From NCBI GenBank assembly GCA_019683665.1, contig JADGIB010000009.1, positions 1 to 26,388 of the forward strand: DNA of 26,388 nt, written 5' to 3'. This stretch comes from Solirubrobacteraceae bacterium. GTDB lineage: Bacteria; Actinomycetota; Thermoleophilia; Solirubrobacterales; Solirubrobacteraceae. The position numbers and the translations under genes were made by a program. Below the pieces are notes generated by a model. The model saw nothing but the letters and a program-made list of their open reading frames with translations, was not told the DNA's origin and did no database searches. This document shows, one piece after another, positions 6,771-14,515 of the stretch; position 1 is the first letter of the stretch, and every line of letters begins with the position of its first letter.

Positions 6771-7915
6771 GACGCCGCTTCGGAGCCCGCACGCTGCCGC
6801 GCGGCGTCAACTTCGCGCTCGCGGCGGCCGCGATCGCCCTGGCGATCGTGTTCCCGCTGTTCTTCCCGCCGGGCAGCGGCTGGGTCGACGACATGACGAT
6901 CGCCCTCGCCTACGTCGTCATGGGCCTGGGCCTGAACGTCGTCGTCGGCTACGCCGGCCTGCTCGACCTCGGCTACGTCGCGTTCTTCGCGATCGGCGCC
7001 TACACGACCGGCTGGTTCATGTCCGGCTTCTACGGGGACGTCAACGTCCACGTCTTCGTCAGCGAGTTCACGAAGGCGCTGCCGGGCATCCACCTGAACT
7101 TCCTGCTCGTCGTGGTCATCGCGGCGGCGCTGTGCGCGGTGGCCGGCATCATCATCGGCCTGCCGACGCTGCGCCTGCGCGGCGACTACATTGCGATCGT
7201 CACGCTCGCCTTCGGCGAGATCATCCGCGTCTTCGCGATCGAGGGCAACGAGATCACGATCGCCGGCAACGCGAAGCTGACCGCGGGCCGCCAGGGGATC
7301 ACCCCGATCGACAAGATCGACCTGCCGTTCCTGGACCAGTTCACGTCGCTGAACCTGCGGCCCTGGTACTGGACCGCGCTCGGCCTCGTGCTCGTCGTGC
7401 TGTTCGTGAACATCCGGCTGCGCGACTCGCGCCTGGGCCGGGCCTGGATCGCGCTGCGCGAGGACGAGGTCGCGGCCGCCTCGATGGGCATCCCGCTCGT
7501 GAAGACGAAGCTGATGGCCTACGGCGTCGGCGCCGCCTTCGGCGGGATGTCGGGCGCGTTCCTGGGGTCGTTCCTGAACACGGTGAACGCCGACCAGTTC
7601 GCGTTCGGCTTCTCGATCTTCATCCTGGCGATGATCATCCTCGGCGGGCTGGGGTCCGTCTGGGGCGTCGTGATCGGGTCGCTGGCGCTGTCGCTCATCA
7701 ACACGCGGCTCATCCCCGACGTGCTCAACGACGTGCCGAGCAGCCTCGGCCTGGACTTCAACCTCGTCGACGTCAACTACGGCATCTTCGGCTTCCTGCT
7801 GGTGCTCATGATGGTGCTGCGGCCCGAGGGCCTGCTGCCCGAGCGCCGGCGGCAGATCGAGCTGCACGAGGGGACGCCGGGCGACGAGGCGCTCGTGGAG
7901 GTGACGCACGCATGA
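6767..7915 (+). CDS. livM: Branched-chain amino-acid ABC permease, LivM type
   Basis: Second permease subunit, 382 aa, forming the transmembrane heterodimer with LivH. Family features are the early GLGLNVVVGYAGLLDLGYVA segment, LPTLRLRGDYIAIVTLAFGE, and the coupling loop IALREDEVAAASMGIP. About nine to ten hydrophobic helices are visible. The C-terminal tail after LRPEGLLPERRRQ is short and cytoplasmic. It is coupled to livH and livG by ATGA overlaps at both ends, typical of a stoichiometric complex. Confidence 0.95.
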   Translation: MRRRFGARTLPRGVNFALAAAAIALAIVFPLFFPPGSGWVDDMTIALAYVVMGLGLNVVVGYAGLLDLGYVAFFAIGAYTTGWFMSGFYGDVNVHVFVSEFTKALPGIHLNFLLVVVIAAALCAVAGIIIGLPTLRLRGDYIAIVTLAFGEIIRVFAIEGNEITIAGNAKLTAGRQGITPIDKIDLPFLDQFTSLNLRPWYWTALGLVLVVLFVNIRLRDSRLGRAWIALREDEVAAASMGIPLVKTKLMAYGVGAAFGGMSGAFLGSFLNTVNADQFAFGFSIFILAMIILGGLGSVWGVVIGSLALSLINTRLIPDVLNDVPSSLGLDFNLVDVNYGIFGFLLVLMMVLRPEGLLPERRRQIELHEGTPGDEALVEVTHA

Positions 7916-8694
7916 CCGAGGACCCGATCCTCACCGCGACCCGGGTGTCGAAGATCTTCGGCGGCCTCGTCGCGGTCAACGACGTGACGTTCGACATCCC
8001 GCGGCGCAGGATCGTCACGATCATCGGGCCCAACGGGGCCGGGAAGACGACGTTCTTCAACATGCTCACGGGCCTGTACCGCGCCTCCACGGGCCGGATC
8101 GCGTTCGAGGGCAGGGACATCACGCGGGCGCGGCCGGACAGGATCACGAAGGCCGGCGTCGCGCGGACGTTCCAGAACATCCGCCTGTTCTCGACGATGA
8201 CCGCGGTCGAGAACGTCATGGTCGGCGAGCACGCGCGGATGAAGGCCGGGATCGTCGGCTCCGTGCTGCGGACCCCGTGGGTGCGCCGCGAGGAGCGCCG
8301 GGTGCGCGAGCGGGCCCGCGAGCTGCTCGACTTCGTCGGCGTCCGCAAGGACCAGCAGGAGCAGCTCGCGTCGAACCTCTCCTACGGCGACCAGCGGCGG
8401 GTGGAGATCGCCCGGGCGCTCGCGTCCGAGCCGCGGCTGCTGCTGCTCGACGAGCCGACGGCGGGGATGAACCCGAACGAGTCGCTGCGCCTGACGGAGT
8501 TCATGATCCGCCTGCGCGACGAGCTCGGCCTGACGATCCTGATGATCGAGCACGACATGAAGGTGGTGATGGGCGTCTCGGAGCGGATCACGGTGTTCGA
8601 CCACGGCGAGAAGATCGCCGAGGGCGACCCGGCGACGGTGCGCGCGAACCCGCGCGTCATCGAGGCGTACCTCGGCAAGCAGGAGGCCGCCTGA
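7912..8694 (+). CDS. livG: Branched-chain amino-acid ABC ATPase, LivG type
   Basis: Cytoplasmic ATPase that powers LivHM. The 260-aa protein has Walker A GPNGAGKTT (residues 39-47), the Q-loop region in FQNIRLF, the signature NLSYGDQRRVEIARAL, Walker B RLLLLDEPTAGMNP and the H-loop LMIEHDMK. The signature LSYGDQ in place of LSGGQ, and the GMNP after Walker B, are characteristic of LivG rather than LivF. Start ATG overlaps the livM stop (ATGA). One base separates its stop from the livF ATG. Confidence 0.97.
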   Translation: MTEDPILTATRVSKIFGGLVAVNDVTFDIPRRRIVTIIGPNGAGKTTFFNMLTGLYRASTGRIAFEGRDITRARPDRITKAGVARTFQNIRLFSTMTAVENVMVGEHARMKAGIVGSVLRTPWVRREERRVRERARELLDFVGVRKDQQEQLASNLSYGDQRRVEIARALASEPRLLLLDEPTAGMNPNESLRLTEFMIRLRDELGLTILMIEHDMKVVMGVSERITVFDHGEKIAEGDPATVRANPRVIEAYLGKQEAA

Positions 8695-8695
8695 C

Positions 8696-9403
8696 ATGGC
8701 GATTCTCGAGGTCCGCGACATCCACACCTACTACGGGAACATCCAGGCGCTGAAAGGCGTCACGCTCGAGGTCGAGGAGGGCGAGATCGTCACGCTGATC
8801 GGCTCCAACGGGGCCGGCAAGTCGACGACGCTGCGCTCGATCAGCGGGCTGACGCCGCCCCGCGAGGGGTCGATCGTCTTCCGCGGGCAGGACATCGCGT
8901 TCATGCCCCCGCAGGAGATCGTGCGCCTCGGGATCCTCCAGTCGCCGGAGGGGCGCCACTGCTTCCAGCGCATGACCGTGCGCGAGAACCTGGAGCTCGG
9001 CGCCTACCTGCGGCGCGACCGGCAGGTGGCCGAGGACATGGAGCGGGTCTTCGACCTGTTCCCGCGCCTGAAGGAGCGCGAGCGCCAGAAGGCCGGGACG
9101 ATGTCCGGCGGCGAGCAGCAGATGCTCGCCATCGGCCGCGCCCTCATGGGCCGGCCGCGACTGCTGCTGCTCGACGAGCCGTCGATGGGCATCGCCCCGA
9201 TCCTCGTCGAGCGCATCTACGAGACGATCGCCGAGATCAACCGGCAGGGCACGACGATCCTGCTGGTCGAGCAGAACGCCAACTACGCGCTGGGCGTCAG
9301 CCACCGCGGCTACGTGCTGGAGACCGGCACGGTCGCGCTCGCGGACGCGTCCGACCGCCTGCGCGAGAACCCCGACGTGCAAAGGGCCTACCTCGGAGCA
9401 TGA
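8696..9403 (+). CDS. livF: Branched-chain amino-acid ABC ATPase, LivF type
   Basis: The second ATPase of the heterodimer, 235 aa, the usual LivF length. It opens with the typical LEVRDIHTYYGNIQALKGV. Walker A is GSNGAGKST (36-44), the signature is MSGGEQQMLAIGRALM, Walker B is LLLLDEPSMGIAP and the H-loop/switch is LLVEQN. The set is complete: two binding proteins, two permeases, two ATPases. Its stop overlaps the ATG of the next small gene (ATGA, 9400-9403). Confidence 0.97.
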   Translation: MAILEVRDIHTYYGNIQALKGVTLEVEEGEIVTLIGSNGAGKSTTLRSISGLTPPREGSIVFRGQDIAFMPPQEIVRLGILQSPEGRHCFQRMTVRENLELGAYLRRDRQVAEDMERVFDLFPRLKERERQKAGTMSGGEQQMLAIGRALMGRPRLLLLDEPSMGIAPILVERIYETIAEINRQGTTILLVEQNANYALGVSHRGYVLETGTVALADASDRLRENPDVQRAYLGA

Positions 9404-9681
9404 CGACGACCGCGATCTTCGCCCTCCTCGGCGCCAAGGCGCTCTACCTGATGCTGCTGTGGCTGGCCTCGGCCATCGCGGCGTCCTGGCTGTCGGACCG
9501 CGCCGGCTTCGGCGAGCGCTGGGGCCTGGCCACCGGGATGCTGCTCAGCGTCGTCGGGGCCGCGATCTGGCTGGGGATCTACCTGCTCGCGCCGCGCGAC
9601 GGGTCGCGCCGCCAGCTCGAGGGGGTCATCCCCAAGCGCCACCGCGCGGCGCCGACCGACATCGACACCCGGCCGATCTAG
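9400..9681 (+). CDS. Small membrane protein coupled to LivF (93 aa)
   Basis: A 93-aa protein with two hydrophobic helices (about residues 7-29 and 41-64) and a basic, polar C-terminal tail of about 28 residues (RDGSRRQLEG..., ending DTRPI). Its ATG is embedded in the livF stop codon as ATGA, so it is made from the same mRNA and probably coupled in translation. That makes an accessory or regulatory role in the transporter plausible, but I do not recognise a family. The positive-inside rule would place the tail in the cytoplasm, near the ATPases. Its stop shares the CTAG palindrome with the stop of the convergent epimerase gene. Confidence 0.8.
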   Translation: MTTTAIFALLGAKALYLMLLWLASAIAASWLSDRAGFGERWGLATGMLLSVVGAAIWLGIYLLAPRDGSRRQLEGVIPKRHRAAPTDIDTRPI

Positions 9682-10580
9682 GCCAGGGCGGCGCGCAGTG
9701 CCGCGTCGAGGTCGGTGTGCGCGAACCGGTACCCGAGCGCCAGCGGGCGCTCGGGCACCGCGCGCTGGCCGGTCGTGACGATCTCGGCCATCGCGCCGTA
9801 GAGCAGGCGGACCGCCAACGCGGGGACGGGCGCGATCGCCGGGCGGCGCAGCGCCCGGCCGAGCGCCTTCGCGAACGCGGCGTTCGTCACCGGCTCGGGC
9901 GCGGTCGCGTTCAGCGGGCCGTCCCAGTCGTCGCCGTCGAGCGCGGCGAGGTAGAGGCCGACCACGTCGTCGGCGCCGATCCACGGCAGCCACTGGCGCC
10001 CGCCCGCGACCGGGCCGCCGATCCCGAGCCGGAAGAACGGCAGCATCCGCCCGAGCGCGCCGCCGGCCGGGTCGAGGACGACGCCGGTGCGCAGGACGGC
10101 GACCCGCAGCCCGTGCCCGCGGGCGGCGAGCGCCTCGCGCTCCCAGGCGACGCAGACCGAGGCGAGGAAGTCGTCGCCGGGCGGGTCGGCCTCGGTCACC
10201 CGCTCGTCGCCGCGCGGGCCGTACCAGCCGACCGCCGACGCCGACACGAGCACCCGCGGCCGCGGCCGGGCGGCGGCGAGGCCGGCGACGAGGTGGCGGG
10301 TCCCGAGCTCGCGGCTGGCGCGGATCTCGCGCCGGGCCGCGCCGGTCCAGCGCTGGTCGACGCGCGCGCCCGCGAGGTGCAGGACGCCGTCGCGGCCGGC
10401 GAGCGCGTGCGCCGGGGCGGGGCCGGCGGCCGGGTCCCACCCGACGGTCTCGACGCCGAGCCGCGCGGCCGCCTCCCGCGGGCGGCGCGAGAGCACGGTC
10501 ACCTCGTCGCCGCGGTCGCGCAGCGCCGCGACGAGGCGGCGGCCGATCAGCCCGGTGGCGCCGGTGAGCGTGACCCGCAC
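9678..10580 (-). CDS. TIGR01777-type NAD(P)-binding epimerase (SDR39U1/YfcH-like)
   Basis: Atypical short-chain dehydrogenase/epimerase of 300 aa; the physiological substrate of this family is unknown. The N terminus MRVTLTGATGLIGRRLV is the Rossmann NAD(P) loop (GATGLIG, 7-13). VLHLAGARVDQRWT and LVSASAVGWYGPRG hold the usual central motifs, with VGWYG in the catalytic Tyr region. WLPWIGADDVVGLYLAAL is typical of the family, and the last 50 residues match the DUF1731 tail. Start is GTG, with TACGGT ending seven bases upstream and no Shine-Dalgarno, which suggests a leaderless transcript. It is divergent from polA and convergent with the liv cluster; the two facing stop codons overlap. Confidence 0.9.
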   Translation of the reverse strand: MRVTLTGATGLIGRRLVAALRDRGDEVTVLSRRPREAAARLGVETVGWDPAAGPAPAHALAGRDGVLHLAGARVDQRWTGAARREIRASRELGTRHLVAGLAAARPRPRVLVSASAVGWYGPRGDERVTEADPPGDDFLASVCVAWEREALAARGHGLRVAVLRTGVVLDPAGGALGRMLPFFRLGIGGPVAGGRQWLPWIGADDVVGLYLAALDGDDWDGPLNATAPEPVTNAAFAKALGRALRRPAIAPVPALAVRLLYGAMAEIVTTGQRAVPERPLALGYRFAHTDLDAALRAALA

Positions 10581-10587
10581 GCCGCCA

Positions 10588-10593
10588 ACCGTA
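10588..10593 (-). promoter_or_regulatory. Likely -10 of the epimerase gene
   Basis: On the minus strand TACGGT is followed by seven bases and then the GTG start. This matches the leaderless arrangement seen at other genes here. No -35 could be assigned. Confidence 0.4.
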
Positions 10594-10655
10594 CGCGACC
10601 CGGCGCGCGCAGGCGAGCCCGCGGCCGCAGGCGGCGAGGGGTCGGGCGCGCCCGA

Positions 10656-10661
10656 TAGCGT
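10656..10661 (+). promoter_or_regulatory. Likely -10 of polA
   Basis: TAGCGT ends eight bases before the polA GTG at 10670. There is no purine-rich Shine-Dalgarno in between, so a leaderless mRNA is likely. No convincing -35 is visible. Confidence 0.45.
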
Positions 10662-10669
10662 GCAGGCCC

Positions 10670-13255
10670 GTGTCCAGCGACGCGGCCAACGGCGAGCTCT
10701 TCCTGATCGACGGCAACTCGCTCGTGTACCGGGCGTTCTTCGCGCTGCCCGAGTCGATCGCCACCTCCACCGGCTTCCCGACGAACGCGATCTTCGGGTT
10801 CGCGTCGATGCTCGTGAAGCTCATCACCGACCACGGCGCGAAGCCGACGATCGTCGTGTGGGACCGGGGCGCGAGCGGCCGCCGCGAGCTGTACGCCGAC
10901 TACAAGGGCGACCGGCCGACGAAGCCCGACCTGCTCAAGGAGCAGTACCCGCACATGGAGCCGCTCGTCGAGGCGTTCGGCTACCTGAACTACGGGGTCG
11001 AGGGCTACGAGGCCGACGACGTCATCGCGACGATCGCCGAGCACGCCAAGCGGGCCGGCACGCGGGTGACGATCGTGACCGGCGACCGCGACGCGTTCCA
11101 GCTCGTCGACGACGACCTCGTGCGGGTCATGGCCACGTCGCGCGGGATCACCGAGACGAAGCTCTACGGGCCGCAGGACGTCGTCGACCGCTACGGCATC
11201 CCGCCCGAGCTGATCCCCGACTTCTACGGGCTGAAGGGCGACACGTCCGACAACATCCCCGGCGTCCCCGGGATCGGCGACAAGACCGCCGCCCAGCTCC
11301 TGCAGCGCTACGGGACCCTCGAGGGCGTCCTCGAGCACGTCGACGAGATCTCGGGCGCCAAGCGCCAGCAGAACCTGCGCGAGCACGCCGACGCGGCCCG
11401 GATCTCCAAGGAGCTGGCCACGGCCAAGCGCGACGTGCCGCTCGACGGCCTCGACCTCGGCGAGGTCATCGCCCGCGAGCCCGACCGCTCGCGGCTGCGC
11501 GAGGTCTTCCGCGAGTTCGAGCTGCGCGAGCCGCTGCGCCGCCTGGAGGAGGCGCTCGGCGACGCCGACGCGGCCGCCCCGGCCCCCGCCGCCGACGTCT
11601 CGATCGCCGTCGACGTGCGCGAGGGGACGCTGGCCGACGTCGCCGGCCTCGAAGGCGAGCTGACCGTCGCGGTCGCCGAGGCCGAGCCGCCCGAGGGCGC
11701 GCTGCTGCCGCCGGCGCCGCTGCGCTTCGCCGTCGCCGCCGGCGACGCCGTCCTCGTCGGGCCGGCCGAGTCGCGGGCCGAGGTCGTCGCCGCGCTCGGC
11801 GACCGGCCGGTCGTCGCCCACGACGCGAAGGCGCTCGACGACGTCCCCGCGAACCTCGCCCACGACACGCTCCTGGGGGCCTACCTGCTGGAGCCGGCGC
11901 GGCGCGGCTACCCGCTGCGCGAGCTCGTCGAGGAGCGCGGCCTGGCCGCCGACGCCGAGGACCCGCTCGCGGCCGAGGCGGCGACGATCCGGGCGCTCGC
12001 CGCCTGGCAGCGCGAGCAGCTCCAGGACCGCGGGCTGACGTGGCTCATGCGCGAGGTCGAGCTGCCACTCGTCGAGGTCCTGCGCGACCTCGAGCGCGTC
12101 GGCGTCCGGCTCGACACGCAGCGGCTCGGCTACGTCGCCGAGCGCGTCCACGGCGAGCTGCGCGACCTCGAGGACGAGATCTACGCGCTGGCCGGCACCG
12201 AGTTCACGATCGGCTCGCCGCAGCAGCTGGGGGAGATCCTCTTCGAGAAGCTCGGCCTGACGCGCAAGCGGCGCGGGAAGACCGGCTTCTCGACCGACGC
12301 GCGCGTCCTGCAGCAGATCCGCGACGAGCACCCGATCGTCCCGAAGATCGAGCGCTGGCGGGAGCTCAACCAGCTCACGAAGACGTACCTCGACGTGCTG
12401 CCGCAGCTCGTCGACGAGCAGTCGCGGCTGCACACGACGTTCATCCAGGCGGCGGCGACGACCGGGCGGCTGGCCTCCACGAACCCGAACCTCCAGAACG
12501 TGCCGGTGCGCACGCCGCTGGGGCGCGAGATCCGCGGCTGCTTCGAGGCCGCGCCCGGCAACCTGCTCGTGTCGGCCGACTACTCGCAGGTCGAGCTGCG
12601 GGTGCTCGCCCACGTCGCCGACGAGCCGGCGCTGAAGGAGATCTTCCGCCGCGGCGAGGACGTCCACACCGCGACGGCGTCGCGGGTGTTCCAGAAGGAC
12701 CCGTCGGAGCTGACGCCGATGGACCGCAGCAAGGCGAAGATGATCAACTACGGGATCGTCTACGGCCTCAGCGACTACGGCCTCGCCGACCGGCTGAACA
12801 TCCCGCGCGAGGAGGCCAAGGCGGTCATCGACGCCTACCTGGCCCGGTTCCCGAAGGTGGCCGAGTTCATGGCCGCCACGATCGAGCAGGCCCGCGAGCT
12901 CGGGTACGTGACGACGATCTTCGGCCGCCGCCGCCAGATCCCGGAGCTGCGGGCCCGCAACTGGCAGGTGCGGTCGCTCGGCGAGCGCCTGGCGGTCAAC
13001 ACGGTCATCCAGGGGACGTCGGCCGACGTCATCAAGCTGGCGATGATCGGCGCCCACCGGGCCCTGAAGGCGTCCGGGATGGCCTCGCGGATGGTCCTGA
13101 CGATCCACGACGAGCTCCTGTTCGAGGGGCCGCCGGAGGAGGAGGCGGCGCTGCGCGAGCTCGTCGAGCGCGAGATGCTGGCGCCCTGGGACGACCGCGA
13201 CCCGCCCCTGGCCGTCGACGTCGGGGCGGGCCGCACCTGGCTCGAGGCGAAGTAG
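10670..13255 (+). CDS. polA: DNA polymerase I
   Basis: Repair and Okazaki-fragment polymerase, 861 aa. The N-terminal 5'-nuclease is intact: LIDGNSLVYRAFFA, YEADDVIAT, GDRDAFQLV and the helix-hairpin-helix LKGDTSDNIPGVPGIGDKTA. The central region (about residues 300-440), where the 3'-5' exonuclease lies, lacks the DxE metal motif of E. coli, so proofreading is probably absent. The polymerase domain is complete: DYSQVELR with Asp637, the fingers helix RSKAKMINYGIVYGLS, and HDE with Asp814. Tyr694 occupies the position of E. coli Phe762, the residue that governs discrimination against dideoxynucleotides. Start GTG 10670 gives MSSDAANGELFLIDGNS, the normal N terminus. Stop lies three bases from the convergent collagen-like gene. 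Confidence 0.98.
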   Translation: MSSDAANGELFLIDGNSLVYRAFFALPESIATSTGFPTNAIFGFASMLVKLITDHGAKPTIVVWDRGASGRRELYADYKGDRPTKPDLLKEQYPHMEPLVEAFGYLNYGVEGYEADDVIATIAEHAKRAGTRVTIVTGDRDAFQLVDDDLVRVMATSRGITETKLYGPQDVVDRYGIPPELIPDFYGLKGDTSDNIPGVPGIGDKTAAQLLQRYGTLEGVLEHVDEISGAKRQQNLREHADAARISKELATAKRDVPLDGLDLGEVIAREPDRSRLREVFREFELREPLRRLEEALGDADAAAPAPAADVSIAVDVREGTLADVAGLEGELTVAVAEAEPPEGALLPPAPLRFAVAAGDAVLVGPAESRAEVVAALGDRPVVAHDAKALDDVPANLAHDTLLGAYLLEPARRGYPLRELVEERGLAADAEDPLAAEAATIRALAAWQREQLQDRGLTWLMREVELPLVEVLRDLERVGVRLDTQRLGYVAERVHGELRDLEDEIYALAGTEFTIGSPQQLGEILFEKLGLTRKRRGKTGFSTDARVLQQIRDEHPIVPKIERWRELNQLTKTYLDVLPQLVDEQSRLHTTFIQAAATTGRLASTNPNLQNVPVRTPLGREIRGCFEAAPGNLLVSADYSQVELRVLAHVADEPALKEIFRRGEDVHTATASRVFQKDPSELTPMDRSKAKMINYGIVYGLSDYGLADRLNIPREEAKAVIDAYLARFPKVAEFMAATIEQARELGYVTTIFGRRRQIPELRARNWQVRSLGERLAVNTVIQGTSADVIKLAMIGAHRALKASGMASRMVLTIHDELLFEGPPEEEAALRELVEREMLAPWDDRDPPLAVDVGAGRTWLEAK

Positions 13256-13258
13256 CCG

Positions 13259-13828
13259 CTACGGGGCGACCCTCGCGCACACGAGGACCGTCTCCACCTC
13301 GGCGTCGAAGCGCAGCGGGGAGCCGTCGATCGTGCGCACGCGCGTGCGCCAGGTGGTGGCGTTGTCCGGGGCGGACGTGACCGCCACGACGTTGTCGCTG
13401 AGCGAGCGCACGCCGCCGCCGAGGACGCCCGGCCGGGCGGGCAGCTGTGCGTCCAGGTCGCGGTGGCGATCGTGGTGGGGAGGACGTCCCGGCGCCTGAC
13501 GATCAGGTGGCCGGAGACGCCGGGCGCGCCCTTCGGTCCGGGCTCCCCCTTCGGGCCCTGCGGACCCGGCTCGCCCTGCGGGCCCGGCTCGCCCGTGGGG
13601 CCCTGCGGCCCGGGCCGGCCGGACTGCCCGCCGGGCGCGGCGGCCGCGCGCAGGGCCCGGCGGACCGACGGGCTGAGGTCGCGGAGCGTCACCGAGCGGT
13701 CCTTGATCTTCGCGCCGCCGACCGAGCTCGGCTTCAGCCGGGCGCCGTCGATGAGCGTCGCGGCGGTGGCGCTGCCCGTGCCGGCGAGCACGAGCGCGGC
13801 GATCGAGACGGCGAGGGCGGGGACGCAC
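13259..13828 (-). pseudogene. Collagen-like secreted protein gene with two apparent frameshifts
   Basis: The coding content is split between two minus-strand frames. GTG 13828 has AAGGAG six bases upstream and, if one G of the GGGG run at 13819-13822 is ignored, opens a clean signal peptide (MRPALAVSIAALVLAGTGSA). Next comes a short region, LIDGARLKPSSVGGAKIKD, typical of actinobacterial collagen-like surface proteins, then 13 Gly-X-Y triplets and a segment ending CPPG. Around 13427-13440 the match jumps to another frame, which continues GVLGGGVRSLSDNVVAV to the end VETVLVCARVAP. The shifts compensate. The frame containing both ends is open throughout but encodes an Arg-rich low-complexity stretch between them. 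Either the gene is damaged or there are two single-base errors in GC runs. The intact product would be about 189 aa and exported. Confidence 0.7.
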
Positions 13829-14010
13829 GAGGCGCTCCTTGCGGTCGGGCCGTGGCGGCCGGTTCCTGAACACGGCAGGAGCGTCCCGGGCGGGGGAAGC
13901 CGCGTCGCGCGCGCCGGCGACATCCCGAGCGTCACGTCGGCGACACAGGGGCGCGGTCGCGCGTGCGCCCCGGCGCAGGGAGAACGGGGGCGAGCGCGAA
14001 CTCCCGTGCC

Positions 14011-14460
14011 GTGGACCGCGCCCTCGCCATCGCCGCGACGATCGTCGTCGGCGGCCTGATCGCCTTCCAGCCGCCGGTGAACAGCCAGCTCGGCCGCCAC
14101 GTCGGCGTCATCGGCGCCGCGTTCGTGTCGACGGCGATCTCCGCCCTCGTCCTGCTCGCCCTCTACCTCGTCCTCAACGGCGGGCTCGGCGGGCTGTCGG
14201 CCCTGCGCGACGTGCCCTGGCACCAGCTCACCGGCGGCCTCATGGGCGCCGCGCTCGTCACCGTCTCGCTCGTGACCGTCCGCACGCTCGGCGCCGGCGG
14301 CGTCGTCGCCGCCACCGTCGCCGGCCAGCTGATCGTCTCCGCGCTCCTGGACCGCGCCGGCGTCCTCGGCCTCGAGAAGGTCGGGCTCACGCCGCCGCGC
14401 CTGGCCGGGATGGGCCTGCTCATCGTCGGGACGCTGCTCATCACCCAGCCCGGCCGCTAG
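14011..14460 (+). CDS. DMT-superfamily membrane protein, YdcZ/DUF606 type
   Basis: A 149-aa integral membrane protein with five hydrophobic helices. The segment AFQPPVNSQLGRHVG and the final GMGLLIVGTLLITQPGR match the single-unit YdcZ-like DMT family, whose substrates are poorly known. GTG 14011 is chosen because it starts right before the first helix (DRALAIAATIVVGGL); an upstream GTG at 13963 would add a non-hydrophobic leader. No good Shine-Dalgarno is visible. About 40 bases upstream a 7-bp GC stem (GGGGCGC 13948-13954 with GCGCCCC 13965-13971) lies in the region shared with the divergent collagen-like gene. It is followed by the antiporter gene on the same strand, but a palindromic element and new promoter lie between them. 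Confidence 0.8.
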   Translation: MDRALAIAATIVVGGLIAFQPPVNSQLGRHVGVIGAAFVSTAISALVLLALYLVLNGGLGGLSALRDVPWHQLTGGLMGAALVTVSLVTVRTLGAGGVVAATVAGQLIVSALLDRAGVLGLEKVGLTPPRLAGMGLLIVGTLLITQPGR

Positions 14461-14497
14461 CCGCGCCGGGCGGCGATCCGAGACACGCCCGCCGCGG

Positions 14498-14515
14498 ATG
14501 GGGACCCCTCCCCAT
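14498..14515. promoter_or_regulatory. Palindromic operator candidate, copy 1
   Basis: ATGGGGA (14498-14504), spacer CCCC, TCCCCAT (14509-14515): perfect 7-bp arms. An equivalent element lies at 16440-16457 before the permease gene. Its centre is 32.5 bases upstream of the GAGAAT -10-like hexamer, so it would sit at about -44, overlapping the -35 position used by many activators. The G-rich half-site and the spacing recall boxes bound by NarL/LuxR-type regulators such as DosR, and such a regulator is encoded just downstream. Confidence 0.65.
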
